Source of the DNA: Amorphophallus konjac | Taxonomy: Eukaryota; Streptophyta; Magnoliopsida; Alismatales; Araceae | DNA length: 64,000 nucleotides | Assembly (NCBI GenBank): GCA_022559845.1 | Contig: CM040123.1 | Location: forward strand, 321,451,933 to 321,515,932 | Direction of reading: 5' to 3' | Shown here: piece by piece, positions 54,884 through 64,000 of the stretch | Position numbering within the stretch: position 1 is the stretch's first letter | Layout: each line of letters starts with the position of its first letter | Translations under genes and position numbers: made by a program | Notes under the pieces: generated by a model | What the model was told of the DNA's origin: nothing | Database searches by the model: none | The model's input: only the letters and a program-made list of their open reading frames with translations

Positions 54884-55175
54884 GCGATGCAGACGCCCCC
54901 CCTCCCCATCTCACCCTCCCCCCTCACAGTGCAGACGGCCCCCCCTCCCCCCTCTCACGGTGCCCGGCCCGCGACGCCCGCAGACACCCCCCCTCCCCCT
55001 CCCCTACGCCCGCAGACGCCCCCCTCCCCCCTCCGACGGTGCCGCCCGCAGACGCCCGCCGCACGCCCCCCCTCCCCCCTCCGACGCCCGCCGCCCGCAG
55101 ACGTCCCCCCTCCGACGCCCGCAGACGCCCCCCTCCCCCTCTCACGGTGCCCGCGACGGCCGTAGACGCCCACCC
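54884..55175. repeat. GC-rich CGCAGACGCCCCCC minisatellite-like block
   Basis: About eight imperfect copies of GCAGACGCCCCCCTCCCCC, some followed by TCACGGTGC or CCGACGGTGC, within ~290 bp. Long proline/arginine-rich frames on both strands are artefacts of this composition. It lies in the 5' part of the hAT element and contrasts sharply with the AT-rich stretch next to it. Confidence 0.65.
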
Positions 55176-55379
55176 TCACCCTTCCCCACCCCCGCGGTGG
55201 CAGATCTACACGATCCTCAACCTCCCCCACCCCCCTCCTCACCCTAAAACAAAAATTTAGGGCACCTACCTATGATCGCCGGTCGTCGCTGCCGTCCGCC
55301 GCCGTCCGCCGCCGCTCTGCATCGCCCACACCCGCCGGCCACCGCCTTCAAGCCGCTGCGGATGTCAGACCCGCCCGCA

Positions 55380-55595
55380 CCCCGGCACGCTAAATGGGCG
55401 ACTCGGCACATACGGGCCGTCCCGCACGAACCACACCGGGCCCGCCTCGACCCGCTCCGGTACGCGTCGGGACGCACGGGACCATGCGGTCCAGTGCGTC
55501 CCGGCCACGACCCACACCCCGTGCGACCCGGCGCCCGCCTGGGTCGGGTCGGGTCGTGCGGGTCGGTGCGGGTCGGGGCGGGACGGCAACCCCTG
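55380..55595. repeat. hAT right end with subterminal GGGTCG repeats
   Basis: Many GGGTCG, CGGTGCGGGTC and CGGGCCC words up to the TIR, matching those of the left end in type. Confidence 0.6.
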
Positions 55596-55966
55596 CTCCT
55601 ACCTCATGTCCCAACATTGTCCAACTTAAATATTCCACTAAACATGTAAAATATAAAGCATTAAAGGGACACATAAGATAATATGAAAGGTTATAAGGGC
55701 ATAGATGTCATTATCTTAGTTACATCATTTACATGATGATAAGCTTAAACAAGGATATACCGTGAAATACGGTTATTATGGGGATGTACGCACATGATAA
55801 CATGAAGGATATAGGGGTATAAATCTAATAGAATATCTAAGATTCTAGGTGTACCTTCTGTCTTTATTTTTTTCAACTGTCTTTAACTTTTTCAACTAAA
55901 TCAAAGAGGAGGCTAAAAAACACCCTTTTTTCCATGATCATCGAACGATACCATGACCCAACAACA

Positions 55967-55998
<32 letters not shown>
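55967..55998. repeat. (TC)n(AC)n microsatellite
   Basis: Ten TC units followed by about six AC units. Confidence 0.9.
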
Positions 55999-56301
55999 GT
56001 GCACGCGAGAAACACACACGTACACTAGCCCAGCTCAGCCCTCACACGACGTTGGATGTGTGACACATAGAATGGCGTCTATTCCAACATTAATGTGAGG
56101 TGAGATTATGTGCATATGTAGTTGCTAAAAAAAAGGAGAGATTATGTGCACGGAGTATGCTATTACCAGCTGGGGACCCATGCCTTTTAACAAGCATGAT
56201 ACATATGTGGTATATAATGTACAATTTCGCTCAGGGGTCGAGTTCTATATGGTTACAACTTACAACTGTTCATTTTTTAGCTTGGTTTGATTTCGTGAAA
56301 G

Positions 56302-56343
<42 letters not shown>

Positions 56344-56361
56344 CTCTCTCTCTCTCTCTCT
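56302..56361. repeat. (AT)n(TC)n microsatellite
   Basis: About 20 AT units with one interruption, then nine TC units. Confidence 0.9.
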
Positions 56362-56639
56362 GATTTCCCACCACCTCACATTCTGCTTAGCGATGGACTT
56401 CCCACGGCCACAGGGTATGAGTAGGCTCTCTCAGCATTTTTCTCTTCTTTTCTTTCGAGAACGCCCCGTTGCTGTCCGGCGCAAAGCCAGCCACCAAACC
56501 ATAGAAAGGATAAAAGATATCACTTTAGGGCACGCACATGAATGGACGGTTAACAAAGAAACTAAGCTGTGAGTCTCGATTAGTTGAGAGGACGGACACC
56601 AAGAATTCCAGTGAATTCAAACATGATTATGCTCTGCAG

Positions 56640-57240
56640 CAGGATAATGTAATGTAGTCGTCCCTTTTTATGCAAACTTTATGTTTATCTCTAATGATCG
56701 TATTTAGCACTAATGTTGTTACTTCTATTTAATATGTTTATCATTAATGATCATGATGAACATTAATATTGTTAATTTTATCATTCAAATCCTTCATTGA
56801 TAATAATGAGTCGATTATAATTAATTATTTAATGATAAGCATGATTATCGTTAATGAGTTTATTATTTAATAAATTTTCTTTAAAATCATGATTAGGGCA
56901 AACAAAGCTATCTTTTAAGTCGTTTTTTATTTTAATAATATTAAATAGTAATCATGTATTGTTTAGTAGTATTAATCTTTGTAATCATAATTAATTAGCA
57001 CTAATATGATTCCTGTTTAATATATTTATCTTTAATGATCATGTTTAGTACTACTGTTATAAATATTAGTACTAATCATGATCACCAAGTATAAAATTAA
57101 TATTTTTAGTAAAAATAATTAGTTTTATATTTAATTATCATGATTAGTATTACTATTTATTGTTAATGATTATAGTTAATAATACTAACAATACTAATTA
57201 TGATCATTAAAGATAAAATTAATTATTTTGTCGAAATTAT
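56640..57240. repeat. AT-rich block with repeated AATGATCATGATTAGTACTAA words
   Basis: Many copies of TTAATGATCATG / TTAGTACTAAT in both orientations. One clear inverted pair is GATCATGTTTAGTACTA (57038-57054) with TAGTACTAATCATGATC (~57068-57084), one mismatch. Another pairs TTTATCTTTAATGATCAT (~57028) with ATGATCATTAAAGATAAA (~57205). No frames. Confidence 0.5.
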
Positions 57241-58781
57241 AGAGATATTGACAGGGTTGACAGAGTGAGGATAAATTATTTCACTATTTTCGTAGAACGA
57301 CTTATCCTTATTTCTAATTTTATTTTGAGAACAACTTCGTTCTCTTTGACCCCTCTTTATCTCCACCCAAAATGATCGAATCAAATGCAAAATTAGATTG
57401 TGCCGGGCACCATCTCCATCTTATCCTCGAAACCAAATGGGATCTTAGGATAGAATTTAGGAATAATTAATTATGAGCTTTGGTAGTCACTGTGACTTAT
57501 TTTCTTCTTCCGTCAAAATTCACTCCATCACCGTGTCGTACTTTTTCTTGTCTTTTAACCAATGCCCCGTATCGTAATATCTGGTATTTGTCAGTTCTAT
57601 TTTTTTTTACCAAAAAGTTAAATATTTAATTAACATTAAAGTGTCAAAATAATCCTGATGTTAAAACTTAGGTTCGCAATATTCAATATTCCACCCTCTC
57701 CGGGTACTAATAAGCCTGAAGTGTCCACGAGCATAGAACCAAAAGGGACAGTGGGGGGGGGAGGGGTGCCAAGAAAAAATAGGGGGTGGGAGGTAAATTG
57801 AATTTTGACGGGGGAGAATTAAATAAGGTGTGATGGGACTTAATTATTTTCGGATAAAGTATATTCATTTTTTTATTTCGTTTTTTTCTTAATTAGAAGT
57901 ACTCCACTCCCGCTCCCCGTCCTTTGGTTTTATTTCATAAAATGGAATCAGGAGATCTCGCGTTCCCATCTTATTTTGCCGCTACCTCACGCTGTCACTC
58001 CCCTACTCAAATCTACAATCCCATGAGCATCTAGGATTGAAACCTCTCATTTGACAATGGAATTATAAGTGAGTGGATGCGAGATTAATTGTTCATCTTC
58101 TATTGTCCAAAATTAATTTGACAACTAAATTATTCACGTTCGGGGTCTCCTCTGAAGAAAATTCCACTCACGGATTATAAATTTTACTTGTGTTTATCAG
58201 ATTTTATTAGATTGAGTCGTTCAATTTAAAATTTTAAGATATTAAGTGGAGAGAACACCACAATTATACTCATATTATATTTTAATTTATTTCGAATACG
58301 ATACTATTCCAACAGTGTTAATTATTTTTTTACCAAAAAAATGATAAATATCTGAATATACAGCTTAAAGTTGAACATCCTTCTTCTCACCCAGCGAACA
58401 GAGAATTAAGAGCGACACTAATCACCCCTCAACTCCGTCATCTCATGACCATAGTACCACAATTTCACCCTCGCTATGATTCGCCATATAATAGCACGTG
58501 CGTTAGCTTTTTACCGACGAGCATACGGGTTTTGAAGAGCAACAAGTGGTGAAGGCTTCAAGATCTCGACTCTGGCCTAGCCCAGCACAGAGCTGCTTTC
58601 GCCACTCGCCAGGGTGTGCGTCTCGATTGGCCACGTCGCCGGTGGTGGTTTGCTCCAGAAGGGAGCGATGGGTGGCGGAAGAGGAAGGCCCACCGGGCAG
58701 GCCTACGAATAATAATTTACATACGGCCCTCTTGGACGATAGGTTAGGATAAAGTCGAATGGCCCCACCCCACTCATCTTC
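57241..58781. other. Spacer without recognised features
   Basis: Ordinary to AT-rich non-coding sequence. A G-run lies near 57752. A frame at 58546-58752 shows no family motif and is not called. Confidence 0.4.
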
Positions 58782-59021
58782 TTAACCAGGCTCGAATAGG
58801 TAGTTCGACTCCATCCGTTCGAATAAGTTGCTCCACCAAAACCTCACGTTTGCATTGGCATAGACCCTGAGTTTGTATAACCCACCAAAGTCGGTTACTA
58901 CGAAATTGACGAATAAGCCATCCTCACCGGGTGCAACCGGCGAATACCGCAATCCGGTGCGGCCTATTTTGTTATCAAAGTCCGCCTACGGATCTGCCAA
59001 CAATATTTTTTGCACGTTCAT
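58782..59021 (-). pseudogene. Protein-like fragment of unknown family
   Basis: Minus strand, ATG at 59019-59021, stop at 58782-58784, one in-frame TAG (58986-58988) after 11 codons. The 67 residues after that stop have balanced composition and look like a folded domain: DNKIGRTGLRYSPVAPGEDG, then LFVNFVVTDFGGLYKLRV, then FWWSNLFERMESNYLFEPG at the end. It is unlike any transposon protein in the window. I do not recognise the family. It could be an exon remnant of a host gene or chance; no splice structure was established. Confidence 0.3.
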
Positions 59022-60179
59022 GAGAGAAATAATCAAGAATAGATAACATGCTAGGGATGTGTTTTAGTGCGTGTTTGGCGACATAATAAGATTATAATTT
59101 TTTTATATAATTATTCAGAGAGAGAAAATTGATAGAGATCAATTTTTAGGGATTATATAAAGTGTTCGTTTTTTCTCTATATCTCGAACTCATAATCTGA
59201 CTTTTAAATAATAAGATGTGATAATGATTCATTTGATTAGGCTTTCGGGGGATGATAATTTCGAGATCCTGATCCACCACCTTTTGTGTTGACTAACGCA
59301 TCCTTGGAAGAGATTAACTAACGTCATCGCAATTTGAAAGAAGACGAGATGTTTGGTGGATGTATTAAAATATCTATATATATATATCAATAACAGTTTC
59401 AATATAATTATTACTCTTAAATATCAGTTTATGTCACATCAACGTTGATGTTCATATACTAAAAATACTCTGTGGTCATACATAACTCCAATGTCGGACC
59501 CAAAAAATATTATGATTTTTAGACTTCGAGAGCTCCAAGGCTCCCCTCACCCACTCCAGCCTCTTCCACCCCCATCTCTTCTTTTCTTGTCTTCAACCAC
59601 TTTATCCCCTCTTACATCGATTACAATAATATTAATACTCCACGCTCCAAGCATATTAATATGTCAAATATTAATACTGCATTAAAAACTTCTCCAACCA
59701 AAGTGACCATTCCTATGTAGTCAAAGCATAGAGAAAACAGAAACTTTCGGCTAACTTTTGGCTTGCATGATACAAAATTTCAAAGCTGTTCTGATCGGGA
59801 AGTCACGGTGATAGGTTTGTCATCTTCTGGTGACATGGGAGAGACGCTGGAGGGCCACATGGCCACACTCTCACGGCCCAATAAACTTTTTTTGAAGTGT
59901 GGTCCACTTACGTCGCCGTTGAGGGAGACATCCCCATTTATTGACCTTCTTAAGGCGTAGGCAAATCATGCGGGCCTGACCGGGCCCACCACCACCATCA
60001 TCGTCGTCATCACAATAGTGTAATTCCATTTAATATTTAGGGGTCTTAGTTACACGAAGTATGTTCCTGCACTTTAATGTAACATTACGATTCTAGATAA
60101 ATTTAGGGCGGTCGATATCATTTTTACCATGTGATCGAATCATCTTACTCTGTACTAGAATTCGATATCAAATCTTGTG
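59022..60179. other. Spacer without recognised genes
   Basis: Contains a GTGTTTGGCGAC...ATAATTATT-rich stretch (59070-59260) that could be an old MITE, and short frames at 59491-59685 and 59763-59960 without motifs. Confidence 0.4.
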
Positions 60180-61710
60180 TCTACTGTCTAGGGCTAAACT
60201 ACAACAGTGTCCGAAGAGGTGAGATCTCGTGCGAAGCCGTGGACTGTCGGATCTAAGACGATCGTGGGACATAGCCACCTCAGAATAAAGTTCTGCAAAG
60301 GGAAAGAAAGCGATCAGAAAACTCGGGGGTGTGATCCCGAGAAAAAATTTTCGATACTTAAGTCAGCAAGCGATAAGAGCAAGGTGTAGAAGTGAGGCAA
60401 AGGAGGTGTAGGATACGAGACTGCTCTTTACCAGTTGAAGTAGCTAGAATTAGCTTACCTTTCCGGAGGAGTTCCCTGAGTTTATATAACTAGCAGCTCC
60501 CTTTCCTGAGTAGGGGAAGCGTAAGAGTTTGGGGGCGTTATATCTTTAATAAGAACTCTCACCGTCAGGGACTCTTGCCCACCCCTTATCCTCTTGAGCT
60601 TCCCCACTCTGAAGGCAGCGCAGTATCCGCCGAGATAATGAGGGATAAGTGCCCGACCGCGAGGAATTTGCCCTGGTTCATTAAGGAGTCTAGAGGACGG
60701 ACTAATCCGATAAGGGATATCTCATGTCTGGGTAGGGAGCCCGAGGCTTGGGCATCCCCTGAGGGAGCATTCATCCACCTTATGATGGCTCGATCGATCG
60801 CTGGCTAGGCTTCACTCGAGCATCGGGGGGCCTTCGATCGGGCGCCCGATCGAGCCAAGGCTTGGTGGGCTATCGACGGTTCGCTTTATCACAGTCCCAT
60901 GGTAAATGGGCCCTGATGGGGATGTCACTTATTGGGCTATGCAGACCTTGATGGGCCGTGTAAATATTGGGCTACGAATTTGCCCCTCTCTACTTGCCCC
61001 CTACTCCCAAGCCAAGAATAAGCTCGGAGAGTAAGGAACATACATCGGGGTTTTCAGCAAGGGTGGGAATTGGCCTTCATGAGCTGTCCCACTTTGATTC
61101 TCTAGTCCATTAATGTGATTGCCCTAGAGCGTGGGGGCTCGAGCACAATGATCACATTTTTTTGCGCCAGTTCGAATGCGCCGTCTCGGGGCTTGTACCC
61201 TTTTGAGATGTCGCGGCGGTTCTCTCGAGGCCGTTTAGGACTTTAAGTGTCCCGCACGCCTGTCCTCCCCACCTTCATCATTAGGGTTTCTTCATCTCTC
61301 CTCGCTTACACGAGTTCTTTGGGAGATTCATGTCCCAAGTGGGGAATCGGAGAGAGCGAGAGATTGTCAGGGCCTTCGCGGAGCTTGCTGAGACCACCAT
61401 AGAGGCGATCCGCCAGCTTCCTCCTCCTGCGAGTTCATCAGACTCTAGCATTTTTCCGTCTCCCACATCCTCTATGGTAGAACGAAAAAAAGACGCCCGC
61501 GGCCAGGAGGCTGAGCAAGGAGCGGGAAGTTTGGCTCTGGCGTCTTACCGCCATCTCCGTAGCGAGCTCACGGAGGAAGAAGTGAAAGAGCTCGAATTCC
61601 GGTATCAACTACCCTAGTGGTATACATTCTCTGTCCCTAAACCTCATGAGTCAAGCTTGAGTACTCGCTCAAGCGCTTTCTGCAGTTATCTACTAGCTTG
61701 GAAGTGTGAC
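60180..61710 (+). mobile_element. Fragment of a transposon carrying a 'putative gypsy type transposon' domain
   Basis: Non-coding 60180-61325, sharing blocks with 37406-37860, then a gag-like reading frame (61330-61617) cut off at 61710 by LTR E. The right part of the element is outside the window or lost. Palindromic CGATCGGGCGCCCGATCG lies at ~60835-60853. Confidence 0.5.
61330..61617 (+). pseudogene. Start of a Transposase_28-like ('putative gypsy type') protein
   Basis: 95 codons from MSQVGNRREREIV to a TAG. The first 70 residues are Ser/Glu/Arg-rich and unspecific. The end, SELTEEEVKELEFRYQLP, and the in-frame continuation after the stop (FSVPKPHES) match the pattern of this plant transposon family, in which a (Y)xIP motif is followed by Val-Pro-x-Pro. 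The stop and the LTR insertion about 90 bp downstream make it a broken copy. Function of the family is unknown. Confidence 0.4.
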
Positions 61711-63616
61711 TGATGCGGGACGGGACGCGAACCTGGGACTCTAGCTCGCGGACGTCCCTATGTGAGGGAAGCGTGCTGATGTGCGCGGTTGAGAAACCGG
61801 CAATGAGTCTCGGGTATCGACTTTTTCACGTGTACTCGGATTGAGTCACGGGATGGGTCACGCTCACTCTCTCTCACAGCGGTGATAAAATTTTGACGAT
61901 CTAGTTATCCTATCACTCTAGCAGCGGCATTCAAAAATATACGAGTAAAGCAAATGCCAAGAGGAGAGCGGAAACGATACATTCACGCTCTGAGCGTGGG
62001 GATGACGACCCCGGCCGAAACTCGTACTCCCGGTACACAGTAAATAAATAATTACAGTGGTAATTTTATAGCCCACTCTACGCAGGGAGGTAAAGGGCGA
62101 CAACAATAATCCGGGAATACCAAGCTTGGGTTGACGGGCAGCAATTTGGAACGCTCCCAGGTCGGAGATGGGCTGCTAGTTCGGCTCGGTTCTGCGGGGT
62201 CCGCGGGATAGCATGTGGGTCCGGCTGCTGGGACGGCAGTACCCGGGCGTCTCCTTACTGCAGTGGCTGGCTGGGACGCTGCTGATGGGTTGCCGATCAA
62301 TGTCCGGGAGCGGCGGTCACCGAAGCTATCCCGGCGTATTTTACCGGGATTAACCGGTGGACTGATTTGCTGGCCTGTTCTCGGATCAGAAATGTGCGCC
62401 TCCATGAAAAGAATTTCTGCGCCCAGATCCGGTGTCGGATCGAGGCAAAATTGGTACCGATGGATAGAGGACTCAAAGGGCTACAACATATAATTACTTC
62501 AGATCCATCCAGTAGACGGATTAGAAATGAAAATGATTGTTCCCAAAGTTTTTTTACTGACTTAGATTATAGACAGTCAGGACAGAACAAGTCTACCTGA
62601 AAATGAATTTTGACCGATGCAAAAACGATGGATCTAGACTCTGAGAAAATTATGAGTGGAAGAGGGGGATGTGAGGAACACGTATGATTTTTTTAGGAAT
62701 TTTTGGAGATGGCTAAGGGTGGGGGAAAAATACGACAACATGACACTATCCCGCAGATCTGCTGATGGGCAAACTATCAGGGGTCAAAATAAAATTCCCA
62801 AACAATACTAAACGAAGGCAAAATGACACGAAATTTGAACTGGGGTTGGGGGATGATACGAGGAACAAACCCTCAAAATTGAAGCTCAAACAGATCTCCT
62901 GATTGGGAGATAAAATTTTGGCTTCAAGCTTCTGTCCAGGAGTGGATAGAACTCCGACGAGGCGGCGGTGGTGGTGCGATGGCGGCTCGATGACGGCGGC
63001 GGCGGCGGTGCTGAGATTTTCACTCAGAGAGGGGGTGGTGGGGATGCTTCACACCTCTGAAAATTCGGAGCTATCACAGCTCCAAGGGGAAGAGAGGGTG
63101 CCCTTGGGCAAATTGAGCAACAAATGAGATTTTTCTTCATTAATTGCTAAGGAATTCACATAATACATGGGTTATATAGAAATGTACAAATGACCTAAAC
63201 TACCCTCAGATCTAGGGTTAGGGAGGGGCAAATAAGCTTCCCCCATGTGGTCAAATGATCATAAATAAAAAAAATACAACAAGCATTAAACAATATTAAA
63301 GGGGGGGCGCCCCCTTGACTAAATGGTTCTAATTTTGAATTTTCCTCCTACCTTGTCTCCCCTTGGTCCAAGTTCAATCTTGGACTTTGAACCAGTCCCA
63401 CATGAGCCCGAGAACCTAGGTGGACCAATGGGAAAGAGGGTGGGGGACCCTGTCGGACCCACTGGCAATTTACATAGAAACTTAGGATTCCTAAAGACTA
63501 ACAAATTGGCTTATAAAGTCTTACATTTGCAAACCTAATTAGCCAAGAATATAAATGTAAACAAAAGGACACAAATGCAAAAATAACATGTTAGTGCTTG
63601 GTTTTTATTCTCATCA
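61711..63616 (-). mobile_element. 3' LTR of minus-strand element E (relative of C)
   Basis: Plus strand starts TGATGCGGGACG and ends TTCTCATCA. The minus-strand 3' end GTCCCGCATCA equals that of element C, and a ~60 bp block near 62050-62115 aligns with the R/U5 of C (TACCTCCCTG, AGTGGGC). The U3 half differs. TATATAA on the minus strand at 63172-63179 is the likely TATA box. Next to it lies a polypurine tract (63617-63630), so this is the 3' LTR of an element extending beyond the window. Confidence 0.75.
63172..63179 (-). promoter_or_regulatory. TATA box of LTR E
   Basis: Minus strand TATATAAC, ~440 bp inside the LTR start. Confidence 0.5.
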
Positions 63617-63630
63617 ATTCTCCCCGGGTG
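63617..63630 (-). promoter_or_regulatory. Polypurine tract of element E
   Basis: Minus strand CACCCGGGGAGAAT directly before the LTR; same sequence as in element C. Confidence 0.7.
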
Positions 63631-64000
63631 GGAAGAACTCGACCCCGTTAAGTAAGGGGTGCGGCTGCTCGTGTGGTTCCGACGGATCTGTCACCGACCA
63701 GGTAGCGCAGAGTACGCTCCACTCCAAGTAATCTTCACCTGCTCATCTCGTATATATTCGATATACATATGCTACTGTGGAAATGAGGCTAGTGGTGGAC
63801 ACTCCGGGGTGGGGTCACTCTCAAAGGAAGGAGACGGCTCAATGACTCACTAGGAATCACCGCTAGGTCCCTTTATGTGACGAGATCCGACCCATTGAAG
63901 TAGAGCCGATCCCATATTCGCCAGGCAAGTCCACAACGTACGCATGAGTTCCGACTTGCCTCACTCTCGAAAGGGACTAACATCGCGAGCTGACATTAGA
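63631..64000 (-). pseudogene. Pol end / chromodomain remnant of element E
   Basis: Minus strand aligns with 42840-43110 of element C: the GGTGATTCCTAGTGAGTC block, a stretch matching the GAGTGACCCC/CGGAGTGTCCACC region, GATGAGCAGGTGA, and CGGGGTCGAGTTC. Frames are broken by several stops, so the chromodomain is not functional. It continues beyond the window. Confidence 0.6.

Larger units (their letters stand above)
49024..55595 (-). mobile_element. hAT superfamily DNA transposon, complete but inactive
   Basis: 6572 bp. Terminal inverted repeats CAGGGTTTGCCGACC (49024) and, on the minus strand from 55595, CAGGGGTTGCCGTCC: 13 of 15 bases match. A perfect 8 bp TSD CTCCTACC flanks it (49016-49023, 55596-55603). 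Minus-strand genes encode a transposase with BED finger and hAT dimerisation domain. Both ends carry many CGACCC/GGGTCG words. Confidence 0.93.
55604..56640. other. AT-rich spacer with microsatellites
   Basis: The uninterrupted flank of the hAT target, then (TC)n(AC)n at 55967-55998 and (AT)n(TC)n at 56302-56361. No coding region recognised. Confidence 0.6.

Noticed and set aside
54887..55260. Several long Pro/Arg-rich frames on both strands
   Set aside because: Artefact of GC-rich minisatellite repeats without stop codons.
48890..55850. Possible MITE around the hAT insertion (TTAGAATCTT on both sides, inverted)
   Set aside because: Only about 10 bp of similarity and no TSD; too weak.
58546..58752. 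68-codon plus-strand frame
   Set aside because: Arg/Ser/Pro-rich with no domain pattern and overlapping nothing supportive.
59070..59260. Possible MITE beginning GTGTTTGGCGAC
   Set aside because: No matching inverted terminus or target duplication could be found by eye.

Overview
The window reads as a gene-poor, repeat-dense stretch of a flowering-plant nuclear genome. Almost every recognisable piece is a plant transposable element: Sirevirus-type Copia, other Copia, chromovirus-type Gypsy, non-autonomous large-LTR elements, solo LTRs, CACTA-like repeats and a hAT element. A monocot is plausible from the Sirevirus abundance, but the sequence does not prove it. I found no intact host gene and no tRNA or rRNA gene.

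Layout. 1-2361: 5' end of a minus-strand Sirevirus (gag start, primer-binding site, LTR). 2362-37405: a set of elements nested in a decayed plus-strand Copia. The Copia leader, gag, protease/integrase, RT, RNase H and 3' LTR can be followed through 21025-37405. It is interrupted by a 3.6 kb solo LTR (21959-25586, perfect TSD) and by a minus-strand coding-free large-LTR element (27936-34276) flanked by a 430 bp duplication of the Copia RT. Upstream lies a sister large-LTR element (3563-21024), whose own 5' LTR carries an 11.4 kb gag-only Sirevirus (5865-17274). 38381-45340: a complete non-autonomous Gypsy element with a perfect CCATT TSD, an intact 447-codon gag-like ORF and a chromodomain remnant, but no RT. 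46062-47815: CACTA-like repeat blocks. 48081-48828: solo Copia LTR with a perfect AAAGT TSD. 49024-55595: a complete hAT element with a perfect 8 bp TSD and a transposase broken by three nonsense codons; it also encodes a second BED-type finger. 55604-60179: AT-rich spacer with microsatellites and one protein-like fragment I cannot name. 60180-61710: piece of another element. 61711-64000: 3' LTR and pol tail of a minus-strand relative of the 38381-45340 element.

The most unusual signal is in the non-coding parts of the LTRs. The gag-only Sirevirus LTR holds about 54 copies of a TGTAnAGACTT motif at roughly 26-36 bp spacing, just upstream of G-boxes and a TATA box. The other Sirevirus LTR has the same layout built from an unrelated motif (ACACGAAG-like). 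The two large-LTR Gypsy-like elements each carry about nine GC-rich stem-loops in a row; arm sequences differ between units and between elements while the arms stay complementary. The Copia leader has four copies of another small hairpin. These arrays look like selected architecture with changing sequence and are my main candidates for something undescribed.
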